Source of the DNA: Agapanthus africanus
Lineage: Eukaryota > Streptophyta > Magnoliopsida > Asparagales > Amaryllidaceae
Direction of reading: 5' to 3'
DNA: 64,000 bases
Assembly: GCA_030015575.1 (NCBI GenBank)
Contig: JASDDO010000028.1
Span: 24,531,154-24,595,153 of the forward strand
The translations under genes and the position numbers were made by a program. Below are positions 8,791 through 18,410 of this stretch, piece by piece. The number at the start of each line of letters is the position of its first letter. Position 1 is the stretch's first letter. Below the pieces are notes generated by a model. It was given only the letters and a program-made list of their open reading frames with translations. It was not told the origin of the DNA and did not search any database.

Positions 8791-9720
8791 GATATTGCCG
8801 TCAAGATTTGGAACTAGGGACTATGCCGTGGCTCCGTTTCATTGCGACTCTGAGGTCGGTTGTTGACGTCATGTCTGCATCTGGTTGGAGTGAGGAGAAA
8901 CGCCGTTAGCGATATCTAAGTTGTCGATATCGACGTCGAGACCCTGAAGCTAAGAATCTTCTTTTTCTCCGTTTGTTGACATCGTGTCTGTAATATTGCG
9001 ACAAATGTCGAGGTTGTCTCTAGGTTGTTTATGAACCGTCGAGATTTGGCTTCGCTTTCTGGTAGAGCCTGTTGGGAAGGTATGGTTCTCTCTTTGTTTG
9101 TGCCCCTGGATTGTATACAGGGATCGATGTGATCTCACCTGTAGGGCATTGGTTTCATTCATTTTTTATACTATTATTTTATTTCCGCGATGCTCTATCA
9201 TTTCAGCTTTTATATCGCGAAGGTCGCGATTGCCCAATCATTTCGGCTATTTTTCGCGGTGCCCAATTATTTTGGCTATTTATTTTGTTTTTACTCGCTG
9301 CTTTTTATTGCGAATTGCCTAATCATTTCGGCTATTTATTTCATTTTTACTCGCTGCTTTTTACTGCTAGTCGCCCAATCATTTCGGCTGTTTTGCATAC
9401 ATACATTTTTGCTTGCTGATTTTGTTGCAAGTTGCCCCATCATTTCGGCTATTTCGTATGCATGTATGGCTTACTGATTTTTTTTTATCGCGAGTGTGGA
9501 ACTTGGAATCTGACGCCAATCTCAGTATCATCATCGCTGCAACTGGAATATTGCCAGGAGCGAATCATCATTTGCCGTGAAAGGGCTTGGAATTTGATAT
9601 CGGTTTTAGGCATCAGCATCGCTACAACTGGGATATTGCCAGGAGCGAATCATCATTTGCTTCTGTCAATGTTGAACAACGGTGGCTTAGTAAACAGGGT
9701 TAGGATTCTGTCGACTAAGG
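8790..9720. repeat. Element A central region: degenerate repeats
   Basis: About 8790-9070 holds decayed copies of the 137/290-bp units. 9220-9460 holds several copies of a motif around CCCAATCATTTCGGCTATTT, separated by TTTTTACTCGCTGCTTTTTA. About 9530-9660 holds an 87-bp direct duplication marked by ATTGCCAGGAGCGAATCATC. Overlapping ORFs here (9072-9477) arise in repeats and look non-coding. CCTGGATTGTATACAGGGA near 9105 resembles a U5 motif of the same element. Confidence 0.65.
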
Positions 9721-9905
9721 CTTTTGACTTCATGAGCCGTAAGGGTCTCACAAAGGTATTTCTCCCTACAAGTCGTGAGGATCTCGTAGGTGTGTTTTCT
9801 CCTTAGGGATCGTGAGGATTCCTAAGTGTATGTTCCCCCGTAAGTCATAAGGATCTTACAAAAGGGTTTTCTCCTTACAAGTCGAGAGGACTTATAAGGG
9901 TTGTT
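9720..9905 (-). repeat. Element A hairpin cassette, second copy
   Basis: Five units with paired arms occur in the same order as at 6690: CATGAG.../...CTCAC, CTACAAG/CTCGTAG, CTTAGGGATC/GATTCCTAAG, GTAAGTC/GATCTTAC and CTTACAAGTC/GACTTATAAG. Loops are GTAAG, GTGAG, ATAAG and GAGAG. Many arm differences are single C/T changes that leave a wobble or one mismatch. Confidence 0.75.
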
Positions 9906-10070
9906 CACCATATGGACATATCCCTAGCCACGGGTGGGACTTGGTCAGGGAAATGTTTATTCGCGCCCGTGGATTGTGTACAAGGGTCAGTATTGAGGCA
10001 CTTGTAGGGCCATATCGAAGGTTGTGGGGGTTGCTTAAGAACATGTTAAGATTTCTGTAACTTAAGACTT
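9906..10070. other. Spacer between hairpin cassettes
   Basis: No gene is visible. It contains CCCGTGGATTGTGTACAAGG (about 9968), close to CCCGTGGATTGTATACGGAG in U5 (about 14027). Confidence 0.5.
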
Positions 10071-10256
10071 TCAAATCTTATGAGCCATGAGGGTCCCATA
10101 AGAGAGTTTTCCTTACGAGTCGTGAGGATCTCGCAAGTGTAGTTTCTCCTTAGGGATCGTGAGGATCCCTAAGTGTGCTGCTCCCTTGTGAGTCGTAAGG
10201 ATCTCACGCGGGTGGTTTCTCCTTACAAGGTCGAGAGGACCCTGTAAGTGTCTTTT
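10071..10256 (-). repeat. Element A hairpin cassette, third copy
   Basis: Units with arms CTTATGAG/CCCATAAG, TTACGAG/CTCGCAAG, CTTAGGGATC/GATCCCTAAG (perfect 10 bp), TTGTGAG/CTCACGCGG and CTTACAAGGTC/GACCCTGTAAG follow one another with CTCC-type spacers. This is the best preserved cassette in element A. Confidence 0.75.
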
Positions 10257-10520
10257 AACGAGGTTGCGCCCTTTCGGGTTTTCACAAACACTCACCGGTA
10301 GCCCTGCTGTTTTTACTCACGGAGCCCTTTCGGGTTTTCATCCGTGCCCATTTTGCTTATGGACATACCGTCTTCTTTTTTTTAATTCTTTTTTCTAACG
10401 AGGTTGCGCCCTTTCAGGTTTTCACAAGACTCGCCGGTAGCCCTGCTGTTTTTACTCACGGAGCCCTTTCGGATTTTCATCCGTGCCCTTTTTGCTTATG
10501 GACATACCATTTTTATATAT
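10257..10520. repeat. Direct duplication of about 135 bp in element A
   Basis: The text AACGAGGTTGCGCCCTTTC, followed by CCGGTAGCCCTGCTG and TTTTGCTTATGGACATACC, occurs twice (from 10257 and from 10397), separated by T-rich runs. The reverse complement occurs once and partly twice in element B (about 31410-31560). Confidence 0.8.
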
Positions 10521-10599
10521 ATTTTTTATTTTTATTATATATTTTTTTATTATTTTTTCTTTTATCGGCTTTGGGATGTCACGATCCACCGTTGTTTAT

Positions 10600-10975
10600 C
10601 GACATCTCGGTCAGCAGCTAGTTTTAGGACGTAGTGGTCCATCATTAGTTTAACGACGTTTCGGTCTTCAGCTGGTTTTAGGACGTAGTGGTCCGTCATT
10701 AGTTTAAGGACGTTTCGGTCCGCCGTCGCTGTATTTGAGGCGAATCTCTAGTTTACCGACTTTTCGTTTTATTATCTAATTTTAGGACGTAGTGGTCCGT
10801 TGTTAGTTTAACGACGTTTCGGTCTATTATCCAGTTTTAGGACGTAGTGGTCCGTTGTTAGTTTAACGACATTTCGGTCTATTATCCAGTTTTAGGACGT
10901 AGTGGTCCGTTGTTAGTTTAACGACGTTTCGGTCTATTATCCAGTTTTAGGACGTAGTGGTCCGTTGGGCTTTCT
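10600..10975. repeat. 55-bp tandem repeat downstream of the element A gag
   Basis: GGACGTAGTGGTCCGTTGTT recurs at 10785, 10840, 10895 and 10950 (55 bp apart), with earlier degenerate copies at 10627 and 10681. Each unit carries TTTCGGTC and GTGGTCC. The gag frame runs into the first unit and stops there. Related units of about 50 bp (GGACCGAGATGTCCTTAAAC) follow the gag remnant in element B, and similar ones lie in the LTR at 14270-14430. Confidence 0.88.
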
Positions 10976-13559
10976 CTATGAATGAGCATGATGCCCCGGG
11001 CATATCCATCTTTTTTGGAGCATGTGGTTGTGGCGGGCTCACTTTCCAGTCTTCGGACAGCACGAGTTTTCCTTGTTGGTATTGGTCTTCAACCCAGTTT
11101 TTGAAGACGAAGCAATCTTCGATCGGATGACTTACTGCTCGATGGTAGGGGCAGTAATTAGGATCGTTGACATTTCCTGGCTGTAGCGGACGTTTCGGAC
11201 TCGGCAGATTGATGAATCCGTTGCACACTGCCAGCTCAAACAGTTTCCTCGTTTTATCCTGGGGAAACGAGTAAGGACGTCCCAGTCTTTCCTCGAGGGA
11301 TGGGCATGGACGCACATTGTTTTGGCGAACAATCGATTTTGAGTTGCTCGGCTGTTGTTGAGCATTGGCGACGAAGGTTGCTTTCCCTTTGCCCTTTTCA
11401 TTCCAAGGCTCTGTCTTTGAATGAGATGGTCTATGACCCATCTGGTCCACTTAGGCCAGCTTGTCAATCAAGGCCTGAAAAGTGGTCGGCTTGAAGAATA
11501 TCATGAATTGGGAGATGGTCGCTTGAGGGTCGAGAGTACCCACGAACATGCCCACGGTAGGAGCTTCTTCGATGCGCTGCTCGCACTTTGACAATAGATT
11601 ACGCCACCGTATCGCATACTGGACCCAAGTTTCTCCAGGCTTCATCCTGGCATTGATCAATGCCGTGATTGGGGTGCGTTCGCTAGCACTCGCGAATCTT
11701 TGTGTAAACAGTAGCTCCATCTCCGCAAATGTTTTGACAGAGTCGTTAGGTAGCTCCGAATACCATTCAAAGGCTGTCTCCGATAGGCTGCCGACGAATT
11801 AGCGAAGCAGCAGTTTGTCATCGCCTCCAGTATTGCCGCAAAGAGCCCTGAACTGAGCGACATGTTGATGGGGATTGCCTTTCCCCTTGTACACATGGAA
11901 TTTGGGGATCGTATATCCTGGTGGATAACTGATTTGGTCATACCAGCCCGGGTAGGGTCGTCCGGTTCTAACAATTTGCCCAGCCGCTTCATTCGCCCGT
12001 TGAACTCGTATCTGCTGAGCAATATAATCATCCAGGGCGGCCTTGGAGATAGTTTCCCCTTTGGCTGCTGAAAGAGCCGGAGGAGGATTAGATGTCTCCC
12101 CTCTATCGTCTTCAATAATGATCAGAGGGTCTTCGGCTGGAGGATCCGGCTGTAACATCATCCCTACCATATCTTGGAAGAGAAGTGTCATTCGCTTTAT
12201 GTTAGCCGCTTGCTCTGCGGCTTCTTTGTCCTTCTTTTCGAGGACTCTGCGTAGAAAGTCAGCGTCAGTTTCTTGTTTGTGGCGCTGTTCTGATGATGCC
12301 TCCAAGCTTTCTTTTGGCCCGGTGAGTGCGGCCATTGTAGTCAGCATCTCTTGAAGCTTCTGCTGTTGATGTTCTTGAGCTTTTGTCACGGATCGGGTGA
12401 GCGGTCGGTGACCCGTCGAAGCACGGCTTTCCTCCTTTCCGGAAGCCATATAAACGGTGTGCAGCACCATGCCCTCAGACTTAGGGCGTTTGTGCTCTGC
12501 GCTTTTACGGTTCGCCATGTTCACAGGGGCCTTTTGCGTCCTCCTTTTCTTTTGAGTGATTGACGTTGAGGGAGCCGTCGCAGTGGGCACCCGAGTAGCC
12601 GTTGCTTTTTCTGGTCTGACAGAGTAGTCTTTCTCCTGCCGAACTTTCATCTTTTTCTGTCGGCGGAGATAGTCTTGATCCATCGCGGAGTCATGGACTT
12701 GACGCTAGACCTTGTAAATTTCAGAGGATAGTCGTTGAGGAGGTTGCTCCGGCTTCTTCCCTGTAGCATTCTTCACAGGTGAAGGAGTTCTCTTCAGCAC
12801 TGCAGTAAGAGAGCTTCTGCGCACCTTGTTGAGCATTTCAAAGCTGTTCTCGGTTGGAACAGCAGGATTGATCCCCACCATTGGAGCTGGCGGAGTTATC
12901 CCAGAGGGGGAGTTGCCCCCAGCCCTCCTTACTCGGCGCCAGTGGCGACGTCGAGCGTGTCGTGCGGATGGAGTTGTTTCAGCCGTAGGGGTGACCTCCT
13001 CATGCCCCCTGCTTTGAGGAGAGACCGTTATTGGTGCTAGCCTGTCGAAAACTGACACCCGTTGAGAAGCAATGTCTAATCTGTCAAAGACAGACCTTTG
13101 GGCAGAGGAAGGGGCTTTGAGGACCTCGCCTGGAGCAGAAGCCGGAATGGCCATCCTTGTAAAAACTGAATTTTCGAAAGGAGAAGCCTTTCCAATGATT
13201 TCGTCCGCTTGAGCCGGGATGGCTATCCGCTTTGGGATGGCAACTTCGGGTATCGCGGGCTTGTAGACGCTCTGGCCCAGTCTGTTGAAAACTGAGGTAT
13301 TGAAGTTGGGCGACCCGTTGAGAGGGGCCGCGGCAGTGGTAAGTCGATCAAAGACCGACTTCTTTAGGGCTTATTGCAACGTCATTGGGGTATTGAAGCT
13401 CATCGGTGGGAGCATGGTCCCGAAGAATAATCCGCTGGTGGCTTGAGTTACCTGCTCCACTGGCATCTTGAAAAGGGAGGCCGCTTGGGGCCCATAAGTC
13501 ACTCCTCCAGCAGGGACGGAGTGAGAGTTGCAGTTGCAGGTAATGTAGTTTGAAGCCAT
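10944..13559 (-). pseudogene. Element A gag (Tat/Ogre-like), one frame with four in-frame stops
   Basis: The frame begins at the ATG at 13559 (MASNYITCNC) and stays the same to TAA at 10944, about 870 codons. It is broken by stops at 13371, 12705, 11799 and 11451 and by no frameshift. The N-terminal third repeats SVFDRL five times (variants SVFNRL, SVFTRM). A basic, coiled-coil-prone middle follows (KQETDADFLRRVLEKKDKEA). The Retrotrans_gag core follows (FHVYKGKGNPHQHVAQFRAL...KPGETWVQYAIRWR). A C-terminal zinc-binding-like motif reads CPYHRAVSHPIEDCF. Such Gag proteins form the particle that packages the RNA. No pol follows, which fits a non-autonomous element. At least three of the stops look like CAA or CAG changed to TAA or TAG. 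Confidence 0.88.
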
Positions 13560-13685
13560 TGATCTTCTGTTTTCTGTACGGAGCAAGACACCAAATCTAA
13601 GTACCTCAAATCCACAGGCAACCACAGCAAACCGCGATTTGTTCGCGAACACGACACACGAAGTGTGGAGTGGAAAGAGGAAAAG

Positions 13686-13703
13686 GTCCTACCGGGCGTG
13701 CCA
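13686..13703 (-). other. Primer-binding-site candidate of element A
   Basis: On the minus strand, 5 nt (GATTC) after the LTR end, the sequence reads TGGCACGCCCGGTAGGAC. Element B has TGCCACACCCAGTGGGAT after the same GATTC at 29656. It begins with TGG as complements of tRNA 3' ends do, and it is clearly not initiator Met. I cannot name the tRNA with certainty. Confidence 0.6.
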
Positions 13704-13875
13704 GAATCTGTTCCCCTCCGAACGACGGCCAAGACATGGACGTCTCGCCTGAGACTCGGGGCAGATGCTATTTGGTTTTATTCGTCCACCTCTCCGAAGA
13801 TGCCAAGTTGATTTATGGCACCGTGTATCGAAGGTTTAGACGGATACGGCCGATGTAGCAGACTTCGTCAGATTC

Positions 13876-13965
13876 CCCCTCGCTCGAGGGGTTTTTGATT
13901 GTGGGGACGCTCTTCCCTGCAGGCGCAAGCCCCTGCAGTTAATTACGCTACCGCATCGCGGTAGC
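13876..13965 (-). other. Three successive hairpins in U5 of element A
   Basis: The hairpins are CCCCTCG/CGAGGGG (13876-13891), CTGCAGG/CCTGCAG (13917-13938) and GCTACCGC/GCGGTAGC with a 3-nt loop (13947-13965). All are perfect over 7-8 bp. Element B keeps the same three in the same order (29381-29474). The GCTA.../...TAGC arms of A correspond to GTTA.../...TAAC in B, a paired change that argues for selection on the RNA fold. Confidence 0.75.
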
Positions 13966-15450
13966 AACTTTCTCCTTCTCCAGAATTTCACTTCGTGTCG
14001 TGGGTGTTTGTTTTGTTTGTGGTTGCCCGTGGATTGTATACGGAGACTAATTTATGTCGTCGTCCGTAGGACGTGGATTAGTCCAAATCCGTATTTTCTT
14101 AGATTTGGGTTTGGGGTTTTGGTTTAAGGATACGTTAGCCCTATTTAAGGCTAAGATCAACTTAAACTTTTGTTAAGGATACGTTAGCCTAATCTCCAGA
14201 CTAAGATCAACTTAACGGGATCATTTGGATCCGACAAGAGAGCAATTGGCTCTATTGTTTAATTTAATGACATTGCGGTCGATTTCCAGTTTAGGTACAT
14301 GGTGGTCCATCATTCCCATTTGGGGACGAACATTAGTTTAAGGACATTTCGGTCCAACGTTCCCATTTTGGGACGAATATTAGTTTAAGGACGTTTCGGT
14401 CCACGGGTTTAAGGACCCCGCAGTCCGTATCGATGTGTGGTTGTCGGGACCCGTCACTTCTCTGAAGACGTTGAAGGATTACAACGAAAAATATCAGAGG
14501 AGTTCGGAGATGTACCCTTGAACCGGGTGTAAATTGGTTTAAGAGAGTAGTCGTGCTCAGTCAATTTTAATTTGAGGACTTATGGCCATGATTGGGTTAA
14601 GTCCAGTTGAAAATATTCAAGATTGTATTTGCTTTTGGCCTGTTAGGCCTTTATTAGGGCTTTGCCCCTGTTTAATAATGCAGTGCATTTTTTTCTGGCC
14701 TATTAGGCCCTTTTAATTGGGCTCTGCCCCTTTTAATAGTGCATGGCACTTTTGTTTGGTCTGATAGACCTTTTTTTATTGGGCTCTGCCCTTGATAATG
14801 CATTGCATTAAATGCTCTGACAGCGCTTCACGTGGCTTGTCAGGCACTTTGCGCCAATTGAGGAGCGCAAGGCGCAAACTCATGTGGAGGTGACACGTGT
14901 CACGCTCTGGTGAGCGCAAGTCTGCTAGCGCAGTGCGCTGCGACAGTGCGCTGCGCTGTTGCGCTGCTGACACGTGGCGCGCTCTGGTGACTTGCGCCAA
15001 TTTAAGAGAGTAGTGCTATGTTTTAAAAGCGCATAGCGCAGTCTGTTCTGGGGCCGACACATGGCGCTCTATGGTGGCTTGCGCCAACCCAGGAGCGCAA
15101 CAGTGCAATTTTTTCAAGTGCAAGGCACTGTTCAATATCTTAATCCAATTTTGGATCAAAGAAGAGAATCTTTTAAGATTCTAGAACCAATGGTTCATCA
15201 AAAGGCAATGCCTTTATATAGATCAGAAAGATCTAAAGAAGAAGTAAATTACTTCTTTTTATTATTATATTTTTTTATTCAAGATCTTGATCTTGTTTTT
15301 AGATCACTGATCTTTTTAGAAGAAAATTCTTCTTTTATTCAAAGGTTTTTACCTTTTTCTTTCTCTGAGTTCTTTCAAAGTTTTCAGAAGATTTCTCTGA
15401 GTTCTTTCTGTGTTAATCTCAATGTGTTTTAGACTTGGAGTCTAGGGGCC

Positions 15451-15458
15451 TTTATATA
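15451..15458 (-). promoter_or_regulatory. TATA box of the element A 5' LTR promoter
   Basis: On the minus strand this reads TATATAAA followed by GGCCCC, oriented towards gag. ACACGTGTC or ACACGTGGC G-boxes lie 200-390 bp upstream, a class of site bound by plant bZIP/bHLH factors and often linked to ABA or stress response. Confidence 0.65.
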
Positions 15459-16011
15459 AAGTCAATTGATTTGTTAAATCAGTTAAAGAGATCTTTCTCT
15501 GAGTGATTTAGGGATTTTTCCCTACCGTTGGATCTTTGATCCAAGGGCTCCAGTTTTAGAGAAGAGAATCTTATTGTTTTAATAAGATTAGAAAGATCTT
15601 TCCAGAATTTTTCTGTTTTAGTGCTGGCACAGCTGGCGCAAGCGCACTTACGCTTGACACGTGTCGCGCAGTGCAGAGCGCAACGCAACTGCGCTGACAC
15701 GTGTCGCGCAGCGCAGAGCGCAGATTAGTTGAAGCGTTGCTTCCTTTGTTAAAATTTGAATTTTAAACAGAGCTTTACTCTGATTGGGTGCGCTTCCTTG
15801 GGCGCAAAGCTCCTTGCGCTGGCGTGTCTGCTTTAGACACGTGGCGCATTACGCGCAGCGCAAGGAATCTGAAGTGTTGCTTCAATTATTTTAACTTTAA
15901 TTTTAATTTTAATTTCAAAGCAGAGCTTTGCTCTGATTGGGGGAAACAGAAGCATTGCTTCGTTTCCCGTCTTGGAATTTGAACAGAGCTTTGCTCTGAT
16001 TGGGGTAAACA

Positions 16012-16016
16012 GGTGT
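16012..16016. other. Right target-site duplication of element A (GGTGT), inferred
   Basis: LINE sequence starts immediately after the A LTR with GGTGTATGCTATTC (C-M-L-F). The left copy is outside the window, so the 5 bp are assigned by position only. Confidence 0.45.
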
Positions 16017-16251
16017 ATGCTATTCGCTGATGATATTGTTCTAGTAAATGAGACGAAAGCAGGGGTTAATGCCAAATTGGAATTATGGAGGCAAACATTA
16101 GAATCTCGGGGATTCAGATTGAGCAGGTTCAAGACATCATATATGCATTGCAAATTTAGTAACCAGAGAAGTCAAAACCATATTGGTATAACATTGGAAG
16201 TGCAAGAGATATCACTGAGCGACCAGTTTAGATATCTAGGTTCCATCATCC

Positions 16252-16256
16252 AAAAG
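16252..16256. other. Left target-site duplication of the copia element (AAAAG)
   Basis: AAAAG precedes the copia 5' LTR and the identical AAAAG follows its 3' LTR at 26562-26566. Confidence 0.9.
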
Positions 16257-18397
16257 TGTTAGTGTATATGCCCTAGAGGCCATTACTGTATCATACTAGT
16301 TTGTATATTACTTAATGGAAGCTTGGGATATTCACCTTGTATAAACAATCTTGCTCAATATAGTAGTATGCTACTTGGTTTGTTTCTACTTCAATGTGTA
16401 CATGTGTTTATTTTAGTATATCACCTATACACATTAGTGGAGCCCTTAGGATCTTTGCTTGATTACCAGCGTTGTGATGGCAGTCACACTAGTGGGGCTG
16501 GGTAATCTATAAGCACATCCTTATACAGGTCAGTCGCAGGACTATCGAGACAGGGCATCGATACTCCGGAGTAGACTAGCGTATGCGCTTCTCATCCCAG
16601 TGTGGGAGATGGTCTGTCCCACAGCCATCAGTACGTCGTACTGGAGATAGTATACGGGTGCTCGTTAGGTTACGAGTACACTGGACAGGACTCGTCGGGA
16701 ACTGACCGGTTGGTATTATACATATCGTCAGTTATCAGTTCCCAGGTGACATGAGTACAGCTTAGTCCGCTGACTTGACACTGTCACTTCGCCTCGAGTG
16801 TGTTCCCACTGTACTTTGATTACTGCCCTACCATGGCTCAAAGGAGTCGTGCAAACAGGTGGTAGTTGGGTGCAGTCCCGAAGCACTTGGAGGCAGTGAC
16901 GGTTAGACAGGATTCGTCTCTCTCGGTATTGGGGATTGACATCGCGCTGTGTCTAGGAGAGCCATTACACGAGTAGTCCCTGGCCAGGGCAATCGAGATA
17001 TACTGGTAGGCTTCCAGTGTTATCTCAGGGTGTTTTGGGCTTCACTCCGACACGACTTGTACCGCTATTAGGGGACTGACGTTTACCGCCCCCCTAGGCC
17101 CGCCATGCGATGTTTCAGACGAACAGACTGGACTGTACGGAGACTGTCACATTCAGGCTCAGTAGGAGTTCAGATGGGTTTCACCTCGTCAGTCTTCTTG
17201 TCGGCATTTACCTGGGGACCGTTACGCACAGCTAGTGCCGCTTGCGGTCTGTGGTTAAACCCACTGCCAGCGTAGTGTCGAGTCTTTAGAGTCCCACACA
17301 GAAAGCTATTCGCCTTTAGGCAAAAGAGTAGAGGTCGCATGGTTTTGCGACAGGTCGCATGGTTTTGCGACAGGGTTCGGTCACATCCGTGCACTTGTGC
17401 ACGTACAGTGTCCGGACAGTTAACACTAGCGGGCTTTGGTTTAAGCCAGATCCTAGTGTACGTTTTGGGATTGGATTTATCCAGTATGTATTCGTGTTCC
17501 TCGGAACGCGGATGCGGGTGTGTATGCACAGTTGACGGAGAGACAGAGGCAGAGGATTCTCATTAGGGTTTTTGACCATTGACTGTTGACTATTGACTTT
17601 TTGCTCAACCCTAATGAGAATATGATATATTATTAACAATAATATTAATTAATTATTATGGTGACATGGTTGTTGAGGGGCTGACTTTGTTGACTTGTTG
17701 ACTTTGTTGACCGGTTGACTAGGTTGGACTAGTTGACCATCATGATTACAATGGCTATCATTTCATGGCAAAGACTTTTCACTTGCTTGTTCTCTTGTGC
17801 AAAATGAGTGCATGAAATGATATGGCTATTGTAGCTTAACCATTTATACAATACTTGATTACTATTTTTGTGATGATGGTTTTGGATTATGAGAGCCAAG
17901 AGAGAAAAGTCTTTCTCATTTTTCTATCATTCTCATTCTCTCTCTTGTTCTTGAGCTCTCATCTTCTCCCTCTTGCTCTCCCTCTCTTTAGTCTATGGTT
18001 CACTTGTCTCATGTGTTGAGAACCAAGAACCATAGAGAAAATCCCAACACACTCTTCTCTACTCACTCTAGTTCATAAGGTTTGGCAAACCAAGTGAACT
18101 AGTTTCTTCAAAGACCGAAGAAGAACCCAAAGGTAGAAGCTTTCAGGTGGATCTATCTTCGGCGCAAGGAGGCGACGGAATGAAGCCGATCCGGACAACC
18201 ATCGAGGCTTGAAGACGAAGGAGTTCAAGAAAGAAAGGTATAACCCCCTAACCGAGTAGTTAACAACTCCTAGTTAGGTTGTTAGTTAGATGTTTAACAA
18301 AGATCCGATTTTGAGTCCATATTACCACCTCTAGAAAATTGTTTTTCACCAAATTCTGCATGCCCGAAAGTACCGGGAGAGGTAGCATGGACTTACA
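16257..18397 (+). repeat. Copia 5' LTR
   Basis: It begins TGTTAGTGTATATGCCC and ends ATGGACTTACA, the same ends as the 3' LTR. It differs by a 21-bp tandem duplication (GTCGCATGGTTTTGCGACAG twice, about 17336-17377) and a 4-bp deletion near 16531. Minus-strand ORFs at 17170-17639 occur in both LTRs and are not credible genes. Confidence 0.95.
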
Positions 18398-18398
18398 G

Positions 18399-18410
18399 TG
18401 GTATCAGAGC
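18399..18410 (+). other. Copia primer binding site (initiator Met tRNA)
   Basis: TGGTATCAGAGC starts 1 nt after the LTR end, the canonical plant iMet primer site. Confidence 0.95.

Larger units (their letters stand above)
3878..16011 (-). mobile_element. Element A: large gag-only LTR retrotransposon (TR-GAG/LARD type, Tat/Ogre-like gag)
   Basis: Element A runs right to left. Its 5' LTR is 13709-16011, followed by a primer-site candidate (13686-13703), gag (13559-10944), about 4.3 kb of tandem repeats and hairpin cassettes, an antisense gene (5518-6473), a polypurine tract (5412-5424 on the minus strand) and the 3' LTR (5411 down to 3878, where G1 interrupts it). No protease, RT, RNase H or integrase coding is visible, so it must have been moved by enzymes of another element. 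Gag-only plant elements of this layout have been described as TR-GAG, and larger non-coding ones as LARDs. It is inserted in an RTE LINE; GGTGT at 16012-16016 is the presumed right target duplication. Confidence 0.85.
13709..16011 (-). repeat. Element A 5' LTR (complete, about 2.3 kb)
   Basis: On the minus strand the LTR runs from TGTTTACCCC (16011) to GGGGAACA (13709), giving near-matching terminal inverted repeats (TGTTTACCCC and TGTTCCCC). The right edge is fixed by comparison with the 3' LTR copy (5411) and by the adjoining LINE. The left edge is fixed by the primer site. U3 has G-boxes near 15657, 15696 and 15836 and a TATA box at 15451. R/U5 holds GTCCTTAAAC-type repeats (14270-14430) and three hairpins (13876-13965). 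Confidence 0.82.
16012..16256 (+). pseudogene. RTE-type LINE, reverse transcriptase fragment (part 1)
   Basis: This is an open frame coding the RT palm motif CMLFADDIVLV, with the catalytic Asp pair, then KLELWRQTLESRGFRLSRFK and SDQFRYLGSIIQK. These are characteristic of plant RTE-clade non-LTR elements, which copy their RNA by target-primed reverse transcription. The fragment starts where element A interrupts it and ends where the copia element was inserted. The frame resumes at 26567. The endonuclease domain and fingers are missing from the window. Confidence 0.88.

Noticed and set aside
9072-9477. Overlapping + strand ORFs with hydrophobic, Phe-rich products
   Set aside because: Three frames are open at once over a degenerate repeat (ATCATTTCGGCTATTT). 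The composition reflects T-rich DNA, not a membrane protein.
13876-13897. Rho-independent terminator (perfect stem followed by T run on the + strand)
   Set aside because: This is a plant element transcribed from the other strand; the T run is coincidental.
14442-14443. LTR boundary of element A at TGTCGGGACCCG
   Set aside because: First considered the LTR end because B has the matching CGGGTCCCGACA, but no primer site follows there. The TGTTCCCC/GGGGTAAACA ends and the shared GATTC plus TGGCACGCCC place the boundary at 13709.
17170-17639. Minus-strand ORFs in the copia LTR (also 25354-25803)
   Set aside because: Present in both LTRs only because the LTR is duplicated. No recognisable product and no start context.
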